Below, piece by piece: positions 10,013 through 23,228 of a stretch of DNA of 64,000 bases. The number at the start of each line of letters is the position of its first letter. The stretch's first letter is position 1. Location of the stretch: assembly GCF_030052815.1 (NCBI RefSeq), contig NC_079496.1:79225652-79289651 (forward strand), written 5' to 3'. The translations under genes and the position numbers were made by a program. The notes under the pieces were generated by a model. It ran no database searches, was not told the origin of the DNA, and saw only the letters and a list, made by a program, of their open reading frames with translations. Origin of the DNA: Hevea brasiliensis (taxonomy: Eukaryota; Streptophyta; Magnoliopsida; Malpighiales; Euphorbiaceae).

Positions 10013-13000
10013 TGTAACACCCCTATTTGTATAGCCTGGTATATTTAACTGTTCCGGTGACCGGTGTCGGTCTGGACAATTAAGGGGATTAGAACCACAC
10101 TTAAGACAACTAGATAAGCTATTAACACAAATAATTAGTAATTGCCAATTAGTTAAGTATAAATAAGAAAAACAGAACATAGGAAGTTAAACGAGCCGAG
10201 AGTCACAGCGATGGGTGACCTTCTCGGGAAGGACTGCGAAGTCATTTTAAACTCAAATTTCGAACCATAAAATGTGACGCTGCGGTCCTTAGGACCCTTA
10301 TAAACACAGTGGAAAAGAGAAAATCATGAAAAAGAACTGTTAAACCAGTTAAATAATTAGGTCAGGGAGCTGGAAGAAATATGAAATTATTTGCAAACCG
10401 GGTTGAACCGGCGAGGGGCAATTTGGTCAATTGACCCCGAGAGCTGACTCCTGACCTAACTGTCAAATAAAATCGGAGAAAAGAAAATTTCGGGATCAAG
10501 AATTAAATTAAATAACTATTAAAGAATTAAAGAAAAAGAAAAAGAATAAAAATAAGAGAAAAAGAATAAAAATAAGACTTATTACATCATGATGATGACA
10601 TTATATAAGATGTCAAAATTAATTTTAATTTTCCAACCTTTTTGACCAAGTCAAATAGCTAAATAATTACAAAAAAAAAAAGAAAAGAAAATAGGATTAT
10701 GACATCACCTAAATGACATCATGCATGACATTAAAAATAAATTCTATTTAATTTAATCTTTGACCAAGTCAATTATGTGGCATAAAAATAAAAATTCAAA
10801 AAGATTTTTTCACATCTTCTTTTTCTTATTCCGTTAGCTCTCTCCTCTCCCTCTCTTCTTATTTTGTTCCACTATTAAAACTTAGATTTAAGCTTCTTAA
10901 ACTTTAGATTTCACCCCCTAATCCTTGAGAATAATTATAGAAACCATTAAATTGACCCTCAAGAAGAAGATTTGGGGCAAGAAATTAAAAGAATTTGAAG
11001 ATTTGAGGGAGATTGAAAAAGCTTCGATTAAGGTAAGTTTCCTCTTTTAATTTGAATTTGAATTGAATTTTTAGTATGAAATTGTGGTTAAACAAGATTT
11101 TAATTGCATAAAAACATGAAAAATTTTCATGTAGAGGGACTAAGTTGAAATTCAGCTAGCATGAAGGGGAGGGTGATTTACATGATTTGAATGGTTTGAA
11201 TGGGTTTAGAAACTTTAGTTAGTTGAATGGTTAGGATTAAAAGCTTTGAAGGTAGTTAAATGCATGAGGTTGGTGAATTAGGGTTTTGAACATTAGGGTT
11301 TAGGGACCAAAAATGTGAAGAAGTGCTAAATGATGTCTTTGAAATAGTTTAAGGAGAGAAATGGTCATTTGTGACCTAATTAAGTGTGTTAGAAGTGTTT
11401 GAATCAAAGCCAAATTCGGATTGGGAATGCACCATGACCAAAAGTCAACTTTGAGGGACCAAAAATGGAATTTTACAAGTCCAATTGGTATGAGACCAAT
11501 TGGGAATGAAAATAGGCACTAAATGACACAATTTTCATTTAGGAAGCATGCCCAAAAAGTGACTAAAACTTAGTGAACAAATTGACCAAAGTTGAGAAAT
11601 CACAGTCTGCGTCTGCACAAACTGACTAAATAAATAGTGTTTGTTCATTTGGTCATAACTCGAACTAAGCAAGTCAAAATGACCTGAGATTTTACCAGTA
11701 ATTAGATGGAATATAGACCTAAAACTTTCATGAAGAACACCAACCCGAATTATGCCATTAACCCAATCAAATTACTGAGCAAAGTTGGTGACCTGAACTT
11801 GCAGAACTGCAGATTTGTCATATGAACAGTAAAGTTTCAATGGCTATAACTCTCTCTGGAAAACTCCGATTTAGGTGATTCTTGAACCGATGGAAACCTA
11901 AGACATAGTAGAACATTTCATATGAAGAAAATTAGACTAAATTATGGACTTAACTTGATCAAATTGCTGAATGAAATTGGATCAATAAATCTATAGAACC
12001 AAATTCTGCAGCATGAACAGTAACCATAATTTGAGTATAACTTGAGCTACAAAACTCCAATTGGAGTGATTGAAAAAGGAGAATAAACTTAAGACAATAG
12101 GGAACATTTTCTATGAAGAAGTTTTGCCAAATTCCAATAGAAAAGTGAACAATGGAACAGTGCAACTTAGACACCAAAAACTGAAAATTGACAATTTTGC
12201 CTAAAAGACTTAAGTGTTGAGAAAAGGACCAAAACCAACAAGTTTGGTGACCAAAATGTGATATGTGGGTGAAGTTGGAGTTTCCATACCTATTAAGCCT
12301 TAGAAAGTCAATAATTTGACTTAAATAGTATAGTGAATAGTAACCCGAAACACAAAATTTCAAGAGCATCGAGTTTAACACGTTAGAGCTAGGCAAAAGT
12401 GAAGTTAAATTTATTTTTGGATTCATGCCAAGTTATGGTACTGAAACACTGTGAAATTGTGTATTTCAGTGGAAAAGAATACCGGGACAGAACCCGAGGA
12501 GTCGAGTCAAGGCCAACAGGCGACTCGTTTGAGGTTTGTGCACAACGTATACTTTTTTATAATCATCTTTTGCATACTGTTTTGAATAATGTGAAATATT
12601 GGATTATGGCATTATTATGATGTTTGATCTAAATTGTTGAAAGTTATTTTGTATATTTGAAATGACAATGTTTAGCAATTTGTTAAGATAAGTTTTGAAA
12701 TCACAGTGTCATGACCATATATTTGAACACATCACTAGCACGACTAGTGGGGGTAATTAGTTTCGAATTTTGATTCATTCTCTGGAGAAGTGTTGAGGTG
12801 TGCCAGTAGAAGAGGATGTGAATGGATATCCATATATTTGAGCTAGCTAGCCTTGTGATATGATTTCTCTTTAGCCTGGCTATTGAGATTCTATTTGTTT
12901 CGAATGGCATGATCTAACTGTAGGTTTTATGAAATGTGTTTTGATACTTTGAAATGAATTTGGTTTGCATTAAAATCTCATAATTCATGTTTTGTGTTTA

Positions 13001-13616
13001 ATGCTCATGTTTAGTCAAATTTTTTAATAAATGTGATTTATATTTTGCATAAAGATTATTTTAGTATATTGTGCACCACTGAGTCTTAGTACTCAACGAT
13101 AGCTTCTATTGCTGTCGCAGATGCAGAGACTAGAGGAGCAGCAGACTGAGTTGCTAAGGATTAAAGATCATTCAGCTTGAAGTTATCGGGTATAATTTAT
13201 ACCCTAATTGTAAATATTTCTTTTGATGTATGTATTGCATATAAAAGTATGGACATGTAAATGGGTCTTGAGCAGCTTGTACAAAATTTGTATGAAGTTT
13301 GTAATAAAGTTTAGTCTGTATTTCTTTTGATGTAAATTTTGTAAGGATGTATATAAATTGTTTTGTCTCTAATGAAAAATGAGTGAAACTATTTTATTTA
13401 ATTTAAATGAAATATATTACTAGTATTTTGAGGATTATTAAATTTTGAACTTGAGAAATTGATTGAAATGATTATGGAGTTGTTGAAATGGATTGAGTTT
13501 GATTGTGAAATTGAAGTAGTTGTTGAGAAAACATTTTTAGAAGTGCTTTTTACAGGTATTTGAAGAACTATTTTCTCAAAGTATAAACGAAACTCTGTCA
13601 AAATTTTATAAAATTT
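10013..13616 (+). repeat. 3' LTR of element A, right end missing
   Basis: It begins TGTAACACCCCTATTTG immediately after the polypurine tract. It holds three diverged units of about 190 bp (about 11634-12180), the shared hairpin at 11481-11503, and a TATATAAG string at 10602. An AATAAA lies near 13300. Similarity to the 5' LTR stops at about 13616, so the final 217 bp are absent and unrelated AT-rich sequence follows. Confidence 0.86.
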
Positions 13617-15454
13617 TGTACAAATAAGATGAGGTTTACATTAGGATTTATGTTTCCATTACAAATAAGATAATAACACATTGTATGAGTTATGAATTCA
13701 TATAAATATTGTAATGAATAAATGAATAACATGAAAATATGAATTGAACATTAGTTTTCTTTATAAGAGAAAGGAAGAATGTTTTGAGTACAATGGTACA
13801 TGAACACCATTGTTGTGAATTGTGATCAATATGAATGATGTAAGGAATATATGAATATTATGATGAATGTATAAATTACGGAATTTGTCATGAAATAATG
13901 AAGTCATAAAACACAATATATTAATATTTAATGATATTATGTGCCCTTGTATTGCCTAGACATGTGTGTCAGATTGGATAGATTGGCATGCCAATAGGGT
14001 ATTGTTTTAGCAGTACTGCGAAAGGCTTTATGCCTGTATTCATGGCTTTATGCCCGTATTCATGGCTTTTATGCCCGTATTCATGGCTTTTATGCCCGAT
14101 TATGTAATATCATGGCTTTTTAGCCATACTGACTGCATACATGGTTGACGTTCTGCGTCCCATGGTATGATGGCCCAAGGCACCGCGGTGTCCAGTGCCA
14201 ACGACCCGTTATCCAGTTTAGTCAGCCTGTCATAGGTTACTTGGGCAATGAAATTTATTGAAATAAGTTAAGAATATTAGTAATTAAAAATATTAGAAAT
14301 TAAATAAATGAGTAAGATGACCTAAAATAAATTAGAATAGTTATTTATTAGAAAGAATCGAAATAAACTGGACTGATATTAAAATTTACTTATTATGAAA
14401 TAAACTGAGACAACCTATAAAGTATTGAAAAAATGCTAAAAGATTAGCAAAGAAAATTATAGCATACATAAATATTGCAAATGTGACTTACATAATAATA
14501 TAAGCATAAATTTATTATTATTTTTAGATCATTTTTCTATATACATTATTACTGTACATTGGCGAAATAAACATTTCCAAAGAAGACTAAATTAGGATAA
14601 AACATATTAAATTTTAGAAATAACATGTGAAGTATAAATAAATCTTAGTTATTTGAATTATGTTTTATTTCTATCTTTATTTGTATATTATTTCCTTGTT
14701 ATATTATTGCACCACTAAGCAGCAATGCTTAGTGCGATAGAATTATTTCCTCGCGCAGGTACTGAAGGTAAAGCCCAGATAAAAATATTAAATAGAGATT
14801 TTGGAGTTCTGATCTGCAGAAGTGCCTGAAGTATTCAAGGTTGTCACCTCCTCAGCAATGCATGTAGATAGGGCCTATATAGAATATATTTTATATTTTG
14901 TATAAATAGCTTAGATATTATATTGTAATGTATATTATGAGCAGGTAATTAATAGGAATGCGATGTAAATTAATAAATTAGCTTTTTCATATGTATTTAA
15001 TTTATATATCATGTAAATTATGAAATTTTGTAATTATTTTGTAAATTATGTAAATTAAGGAAATTTGAAAATTTTGCTTATGTAATTTGAGAATGTTTAC
15101 ATATGAATTGAGTATGAATGGAAATGTATGGAAATGATTATCAAATTGAAATGTATGGATGGGATTTGAAATATGAGAAAATTATGAGAATGATTAATGA
15201 GATAATTACGATTAGCATGGATGAGATTTTTATTTTAAAATATTGTTGAATTTCAAATAGGTGAATATTGAAATACGCCAAACGATAATAAAATAGGGAA
15301 AACTCCACTGGTTTCTCCATCAAAAAAATAATTGATATTAAATTAAATGAATTCAAAATTATTAAAAAAATAAAGTAAGATAAGTTAGGGTGCTCCGGCA
15401 CTGATTGTAGTACGCCTTGCTCGGCTACACTGTAGACCGTTGAGGGGTGTTACA
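13617..15454 (+). repeat. Family C-like LTR fragment (C2)
   Basis: From about 13965 this resembles the solo LTR at 39936-43080: a TTGGCATGCCAATAGGGT-like string, CACCACTAAGCAGCAATGC, CGCGCAGGTACTG, then GGTGCTCCGGCAC and an end in GGGGTGTTACA. The first 350 bp are AT-rich and match nothing else I can see here. The 5' start is not recognisable, so it is a 5'-truncated LTR or part of a rearranged junction with A. Confidence 0.6.
14023..14099 (+). repeat. Short tandem repeat, 23-24 bp unit
   Basis: About three and a half copies of a unit containing GGCTTTATGCCCGTATTCAT occur in a row. Copies differ by one T or a C/T change. Confidence 0.8.
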
Positions 15455-15845
15455 AGTCAGTACTGTAATCTATAGCTTACAGCACAAACATCAAGAATAT
15501 TGCATAGTTACTACGATACATCCCAATAAATCAAACTTCTCTATGTCTTATTTCTTTCAAATCCACTAATATCTTAAACTTATTTTGATTATGGTACTTA
15601 CTGACATCTATCAACAGTAATACCTTTACTTCCATCTAGGGCAGATATATTGCTATAACTTACTTTTTGGTCCTCTTGTCTTACCTAATTAGGCTTACTA
15701 ATTAACTTTATAATTTATCATAGTCTAGGAGATGTCTCTCACTAGAAACTTTTCCAAAATTAATTCCAATCACGCTTATTATCGCAATTCTTATCCTAAA
15801 AGACTAATTACTAACACATCAAAATTTTTCTCCATGCAAGGGAAT
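15455..15845 (-). pseudogene. Degenerate remnant of gypsy element H
   Basis: The last bases before element G, read on the minus strand, continue the protease remnant found at 31779 onwards: IPLHGEKFDVLVISLLG parallels the MGFEVLVTSPLG of element A. The rest is full of stops and I cannot assign it. The GGAAT at 15841-15845 is the left target duplication of G. No other gene is visible. Confidence 0.5.
15841..15845. other. Target site duplication of G, left copy
   Basis: GGAAT here matches GGAAT at 31774-31778 on the other side of G, as expected for 5 bp integrase duplications. Confidence 0.85.
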
Positions 15846-18839
15846 TGTCACACCTTACCCCTCTGTAAGGCATAACATGATCCCGTAGAATGCCGAATAA
15901 ACCATCGCACTTCATCTACCGATAACTCATTAAGTACCCTACAAGGGATTTTAAAACAATTTTCTTATTTTTGATAAGTGGTGAGCATTTTCTAATAGGT
16001 ATTTAAAACATTTAATTGAAATTAAAACTCGTTAATATTTTTGATCCATTTTATTTCTCCTCAAATTTTATAAAATTTTTGACAGAGTTCCGTTTATATT
16101 TTGAGAAAACAGTTCTTCAAATACCTGTAGAAAAAAACACTTCTAAAAATTTTCTCAACCACTACTTCAATTTCACAATCAATCTCAACAATTTCTCAAA
16201 TCTCAAAATTCAACAGTCAACATTTCTCAATTTCCAAAATTCAATCATCAGTAAATAATATCTATCAATCTCATTCAAATTAAATTAAAACATTTCCATT
16301 TATTAAAGACAACAAACTATGTATATACATCATACCAAAATCTACAGTATGAAAATTCAAACTAAATTTTATTACAACTTTATACAAACTTTATACAAAC
16401 TGCTCAAGACCGATTTACATGTCCATACATTTATGTGCAATACATACATCAAAATAAATATTTACAGGCAGGGTATAAATTATATCCGATAACTTCAAGC
16501 TGACAAATCCTCAATCCTCAGCAGCTCAGTCTGCTGCTCCTCTAGTCTCTATATCTGCGACAGCAATAAAAGCTATCGCTGAGTACTAGGACTCAGTGGT
16601 GCACAACATACTAAAATAATCTTTATGCAGAAATAAAATCACATTTATTCAAAATTTGCACTGAGCATGCGAGTTAAACAAAAACATAATTTATGAGATT
16701 TTAATCCCAAACAATTTCATTTTGAAGTATCAAATCACATTTCATAAAACCCACAGTTAGATCATGCCATTCGAAACAAATAGAATCTCAATAGCCAGAG
16801 GCTAAAGAGAAATCACATCACAAGGCTAGCTAGCTCAAATATATGGATATCCATTCACATCCTCTTTTACTGGCACACCTCAATACTTCTCCAGAGAAGG
16901 AATCGAAATTCGAAACTAATTACCCCCACTAGTCGTGCTAGTGAGGTGTTCAAATATATGGTCATGACACTGTGGTTTCAAAACTTATCTTAACAATTTG
17001 CTAAACATTGTCATTTCAAATATACACAGTAACTTTCACAATTTAAATCAAAACATCATAAATAAGGTCACAATACTTTCAACAATTCAGAGCAAAAGTA
17101 AAATGCATATTTCATTCACTTAATTAATGAATTTTAAAGCATAGTGATGTTGTGCACAAACCTCAAGAGAGTCGCCTCTTGGCTGTGACTCGGTTTCTCG
17201 GGTTCTTTCCCGGTATTCTTTTCAACTGAAAACACAATTTTACAGTGTTTCAGTACCATAACTTAGCATAAATCCAAAAATAAATTTAACTTCACTTTTA
17301 CCTAGGTCTAACGTGCTAAACTCGACGTTCTTGAAATTTTGTGTTTTGGGGTTACTATTCACTATACTATTCAAGTCAAATTATTGACTTTCTAAGGCTT
17401 AATAGGCATGGGAATTCAAACTTCACCCACATACCACATTTTGGTCACTAAACTTGTTGGTTTTGGTCATTTTCTCAAAACTTAGGTCTTTTAGGCAAAA
17501 TTGCCAAATTTTCAGTTTTGGTGTCCCTAGTTGCACTGTTCCATTGGTTATCTTTCTGTTGGAATTTGTCAAAAATTTCTTCATAGAAAATGTTCCCTAT
17601 TGTCTTAAGTTTATTTTTCTTTTTGAATCACTCCAATTGGAGTTTTGTAGCTCAAGTTATATCCAAATTACTGTTACTGTTCATGCTGCAGATTTTAGTT
17701 CTGGCATATTATTGATCCAACTTCGTTCAGTAATTTGATCAAGTTAAGTCCATAATTTAGTCTAATTTTCTTCATATGAAATGTTCTAATATGCCTTAGG
17801 TTTCCATCAGTTCAAGAATCACCTAAATCAGAGTTTTTTAGAGAGAGTTATAGCCATTGAAACTTTACTATTCATATGATAAATCTGCAGTCCTGCAGAT
17901 TTAGTGATTCAATTTTGCTCAGTGATTTGATTGGGTTAATGGCATAATTTGGGTTGGTGTTCTGCATGAAAGTTTTAGGTCTATATCTTATCTAACCACT
18001 GATAAAATTTCAGGTCATTTTGACCTGCCTAGCTCAAGTTATGACTAAATGAACAAACACTGTTCATTTGGTCAGTTTATACAAGGCAGCCTACAATTTT
18101 CCAACTTTGGTCAATTTGTTCACTAGGTTTTGGTCACTTTTTAAGCATGCTTCCTGAATGAAAATTATGTCATTTAGTGTCTATTTTCATTCCCAATTGG
18201 TCTCATACCAATTGGACATGTAAAATTTTATTTTTGGTCACTCAAAGGGACCTTGGTCATGCTGCCAGCAGCATAACCACACTCAACCTGAATTTGGTTT
18301 GGGTTCAAACACTACTAACACACCTCAATTGGTCACAAATGACCATTATTCAACTCAAATAAGGTTAACTACATCATATGGCTCATTCACAAATTTTTCT
18401 CCCCAAACCCTAGGTGCCAAGAACCCTAAATTTTTAACTTCTCAATTTTAAGCAATTCAAGGCAACCTCAACCTATACATCATATAAGCATCACTAATCA
18501 AACTAGAAGGCATGTTTAATTAAATCAAAACACATCAATTCCATAAACTTCCATGGCTGTCAAAAATTCATTATTTCCATACAAGCATCAATTCTTCCAT
18601 TTCATATGAAATTTCAACTCAACTTCACTTAATTAAACTAAAGAAAAAGATTAAATTAACTTACCTCTCTTGTGAGATTTCCTAGCTAACCCACTCTTCA
18701 CGTTCTTCCTTCCTATTCTTCTTCAATCTCCTTTTCTAGGGCAACTGAGAAGCTTTTTAAGATTTAGGGTTGAAATTTGTGGGGAAAGAACTAAATTTTT
18801 CAAGCTTTAAAAGCTTGTTAATGGAGGAAAGTGAGGGTG

Positions 18840-21800
18840 TGTCACACCTTATCCCTCTGTAAGGCATAACATGATCCCGTAGAATAGCTAATGAACTACC
18901 GAACTTCACCTACTGATAACTCATTAAGTACCCTACAAGGGATTTTAAAACAATTTTCTTACTTTTGATAAGTGGTGAGCACTTTCTAATAGGTATTTAA
19001 AACATTTGATTAAAAGTAAATCTAGTTAATATTTTTGGTCCATTTTATTTTTCTGCAAATTTTATAAAAATTTTGATAGAGTTCTGTCTGTATTTTGAGA
19101 AATCAGTTCGTCAAATACCTGTAAAAAAAGCACTTCCAAAAATTTTCTCAACCACTACTTCAATTTCACAATCAATCTCAACAATTTCTCAAATCTCAAA
19201 ATTCAATAGTCAACTTTTCTCAATTTCCAAAATTCAATCATCAGTAAAATAATATCTATCAATCTCATTCAAATTAAAATAAAATATTTCCATTCATTAA
19301 AGACAACAAACTATATATACATCATACCAAAATCTACAGTATGAAAATTCAAACTAAATTTTATTACAACTTTATACAAACTTTGTACAAACTGCTTAAG
19401 ACCGATTTACATGTCCATACATTTATGTGCAATACATACATCAAAATAAATATTCTGATGAGGTATAAATTATACCCGATAACTTCAAGTGATAAATCCT
19501 CAATCCTCGCAGTCGATCTGCTCCTCTAGTCTCTATATCTGTGACAGCAATAAAAGCTATCACTGAGTACTAGGACTCAGTGGTGCACAACATACTAAAA
19601 TAATCTTTATGCAGAACTTAAATCACATTTATTCAAAAATTTGACTGAACATGAGTATTAAATACAAATCATGCATTATGAGATTTTAATCCCAAATAAT
19701 TTCATTTTGAAGTATTAAATCATATTTCATAAAACCCACAATTAGATCATGCCATTCGAAACAAACAGAATCTCAATAGCCAGAGGCTAAAGAGAAATCA
19801 CATCACAAGGCTAGCTAGCTCAAATATATAGATATCCATTCACATCCTCTTCTACAGGCACACCTCAACACTTCTCCAGAGAAGGAATCAAAATTTGAAA
19901 CTAATTACCCCACTAGTCGTGCTAGTAAGGTGTTCAAATATATGGTCATGACACTGTGGTTTCAAAACTTATCTTAACAATTTGCTAAACATTGTCATTT
20001 CAAATATACACAGTAACTTTCACAATTTAAATCAAAACATCATAAATAAGGTCACAATACTTTCAACAATTCAAAGCAAAAGTAAAAATTCATATTTCAT
20101 TCACTTAATCAACAAATTTAAAGCATAGTGATGTTGTGCACAAACCTTAAGCGAGTCGCCTCTTGGCCTTGACTCGGTTCCTCGGGTTCTTTCCTGGTAT
20201 TCTTTTCAACTGAAACACACAATTTTATAGTGTTTCAGTACCATAACTTAGCATAAATCCAAAAATAAATTTAACTTCACTTTTACGTAGCTCTAACGTG
20301 TTAAACTCAACGTTCCTTAAATTTTTGTGTTTCGGGTTACTATTCACTACACTATTCAAGTAAAATTGTTGACTTTCTAATAGGTATGGGAATTCCAACT
20401 TCACCCACATACTACATTTTGGTCACTAAACTTGTTGGTTTTGGTCATTTTCTCAAAACTTAGGTCTTTTAGGCAAAATTGCCAAATTTTTAGTTTTGGA
20501 GTCTTAAGTTGCACTGTTCCATTGGTCACTTTACTGTTGGAATTTGGCAAAACTTTCTTCATAGAAAATATTCCCTAATGTCTTAAGTTTATTCTCCTTT
20601 TTGAATCACCCCAATTTGAGTTTTGTAGCTCAAGTTATGGCCATTTGAACCATGGCTGCCGGATTGGACACAACCCAGAATTCTGGGAAATTTTCTGGTG
20701 CTGGCAGATTTGAGTCACCAACTTGGGGTGGCCAAATGACTTGGTTAATGGCATAATTTGGGTTTGTGTTCTTCATGAAAGTTTTAGGTCTATATCTCAT
20801 CTAACCACTGGTAAAACTTCAGGTCATTTAGACCTTCCTAGCTCAAGTTATGACCCAAACATGATTACTGTTTATGTGTACTGTTCATACTACAGATTTT
20901 CAAGTTTGGTCAGTTTGTTCACTAGGTTTTGATCACTTTTTGGGCATACTTCCTAAATGAAAATTGTGTCATTTAGTGCCTATTTTCATTCCCAATTGGT
21001 CCTATATCAATTGGACTTGTAAAATTTTATTTTTGGTCCCTCAAATTTGACTTTTGGTCATACTTCATACCCAATCCGAATTTGGCTTTGATTTAAACAC
21101 TTCTAATACACTTAATTAGGTCACAAATGACCATTTCTTCTCTTAAACTATGTCAAAGACATCATTTAGTACTTCTTCACATTTTTTGTCTCTAAACCCT
21201 AATGTTCAAAACCCTAATTCATGTCATTTATTGCATTTAGCTAATTCAAGACATTTAATCATAATCATTCAACACCAATAAGCTCACATACCCTTTAAAT
21301 TCATCAAGTTCATGCATACATATCTCAAACCTTAACTGGCTGAATTCACTAAAAGTCCCCCAATAATTGTTTTCTTTGATTTTTAAGTGAAAAATCTAAG
21401 TTAATTGAACTAAATAAACAAATAAGAAACCATAATTTCCAAAGTAAGTTGCTTACCTCCACTTGAACTTTAATTCTTCAACTTCACTCCCTTATTCCAT
21501 TTATTTCCTTCTTCAATCTCTTTCTCAAGTCACTCTTACAAGTTTGCATGGAAGAATTTGGGGCAATGTAGGGTTAGATGGATGTTTAGAAGCTTGAACT
21601 CAAGCTTTCATGGAGGGAGACAATGGTGGAGCTAAGAGATGATGGCTGCCGTTTTGGTTGGGAGCAGAAAATGAAATATTTTTCTTTTTCTTTTTATGTC
21701 TTTTAGGTCTCACTTTATGTATTTGAATGGGTCAAAAATTGTGGGAATTTAAAAATAAATTTTGACATCATTTTGATGTCATAAAAGTGATAGAATTAAC

Positions 21801-22471
21801 TCTTTTTTTTTTCTTTTACGTTTTGTTTTTATGTCTTTAGGAAGACCCAAAAATCTAATTAATTTAATATATTAATTATTATTTTTATGGTATCATGCAT
21901 GAGGTCATGCATGATGTCATCACCTTTTGACTTTTCTATTTTCTATTTTTTTAATTTATTTTTCTATTAATTCTTTTATTTAATTCTCGATTCCGAAATT
22001 TTCTTTTCTCCAATTTTATTTAACAGTTAGGTCAGGAGTCAGCTCTCAGGGTCAATTGACCAAATTGCCCCTCGCCGGTTCATCCCGGTTTGCAATTAAT
22101 TCAATATTTCTTCTGGCTCCCTGACCTAATTATTTGATTGGCTTAACAGTTCGTTTTCGTGATTTTCTCTTTTCCACTGTGTGTATAATATCCTAAGGAC
22201 CACAGCGTCACATTTTACGGTTTGAAATTTGAGTTTAAAACGACTTCGCAGTTCTTTCCGAGAAGGTCACCCATCGTTGTGACTCTCGGCTCGTTTAACT
22301 TCTTATGTTCTGTTTTTCATGTTTATACTTAACTAATTGGACATTACTAATTAATTGTGTTTATGGTTTATCTAGTTGTCTTAAGTGTGGTTCTAATCTC
22401 TTAATTGTCCAGACCGACTCCGGTCACCGGAACAGTGAAATATACCAGGCTATACAAATGGGGGTGTTACA
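18840..22471 (-). mobile_element. Solo gypsy LTR inside the LTR of G
   Basis: A 3632 bp LTR of the A/G group runs from TGTCACACC to GGGGTGTTACA. It is flanked by a perfect 5 bp duplication GGGTG (18835-18839 and 22472-22476). No internal sequence is present, so it is a solo LTR left by recombination between the two LTRs of an element that entered the LTR of G. Near 19497-19520 it lacks several CAG/CTG units seen in the LTR of G. Confidence 0.93.
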
Positions 22472-22476
22472 GGGTG

Positions 22477-23182
22477 AGGGAAAGAGAGAGGTGAGTGACG
22501 GGTTGAGAGATAGGTTTTCTCCTTTTTTTTTTTTTCTTTTTTTTTATGCTTCTTTCATGTTTTATGAAAGACCAAAAATCAATTTAATTAAATAAATTAA
22601 TTATTATTTTTATGGCATCATGCATGATGTCATGCATGATGTCATCACGTTTTTAACTTTTTCATTTTTTTTTCTATTTATTTTTCTATTAGTTCTTTAA
22701 TTTAATTCTCGATTCTGAAATTTTCTTTTCTCCAATTTTATTTGATAGTTAGGTCAGAAGTCAGCTCTCGGGGTCAATTGACCAAATTACCCCTCGCCAG
22801 TTTATCCCGGTTTGCAATTAATTCAATATTTCTTTTGGCTCCCTGACCTAATTATTTGACTGACTTAATAGTTCTTTTTCATGATTTTCTCTTTTCCACT
22901 GTGTTCGTAAGGGTCCTAAGGACCGCAGCGTCACATTTTACGGTTCAAAATGACTTCGCAGTCCTTCCTGGGAAGGTCACCCATCACTGTGACTCTCGGC
23001 TTGTTTAACTTTTTATGTTCTGTTTTTCTTATTTATACTTAACTAATTGGCAATTACTAATTATTTGTGTTTATGGCTTATCTAGTTGTCTTAAGTGTGG
23101 TTCTAATCCCCTTAATTGTCCGGACCGACACCGGTCACCGGAACGGTGAAATATACCAGGCTATACAAACAGGGGTATTACA
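22477..23182 (-). repeat. U3 start portion of the 3' LTR of G
   Basis: This continues the LTR after the nested insertion and matches 31067-31773. It has a poly-T/poly-C rich stretch, GGTCAATTGACCAAATT, and the terminal CCGGAACGGTGAAATATACCAGG-like segment. No gene is present. Confidence 0.88.
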
Positions 23183-23200
23183 ATTCTCCCCCCTTAAAAT
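23183..23200 (-). other. Polypurine tract of element G
   Basis: The plus strand reads ATTCTCCCCCCTTAAAAT. The reverse complement is the purine tract before the 3' LTR, matching 9997-10012 of A. Confidence 0.85.
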
Positions 23201-23228
23201 AAATTTTGTCTCGAAATTTTACCTGGTA

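Larger units (their letters stand above)
3635..13616 (+). mobile_element. Gypsy chromovirus element A (Tekay/Del-like), decayed
   Basis: On the plus strand the order is: part of the 5' LTR, a primer binding site, gag, protease, RT, RNase H, integrase, chromodomain, a polypurine tract, and part of the 3' LTR. Domain order PR-RT-RH-IN plus a C-terminal chromodomain is typical of chromoviruses; LTRs above 3.5 kb fit the Tekay/Del clade. The upstream part of the 5' LTR lies left of LTR B, outside the window. The 3' LTR stops at about 13616, lacking the last 217 bp found at 4897-5113. A hand comparison of about 190 bp of the two LTRs (3640-3830 against 12365-12555) shows about eight differences. 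The coding region has at least eleven stops and two frameshifts, so the copy cannot act on its own. Confidence 0.88.
15846..23182 (-). repeat. 3' LTR of element G, split by a nested LTR
   Basis: The LTR occupies 15846-18839 and 22477-23182. It starts TGTCACACC and ends GGGGTATTACA, next to the polypurine tract. The two parts join in the 5' LTR of G at about 31066, where the sequence reads through GTGAGGGTGAGGG without interruption. Confidence 0.93.

Noticed and set aside
11959..12426. A 155-residue minus-strand protein
   Set aside because: It lies in the non-coding LTR of A, has no domain, and its frame is not kept in the matching LTR of G.
14023..14099. A CRISPR-like array
   Set aside because: Units are directly adjacent with no unique spacers, in a plant LTR.
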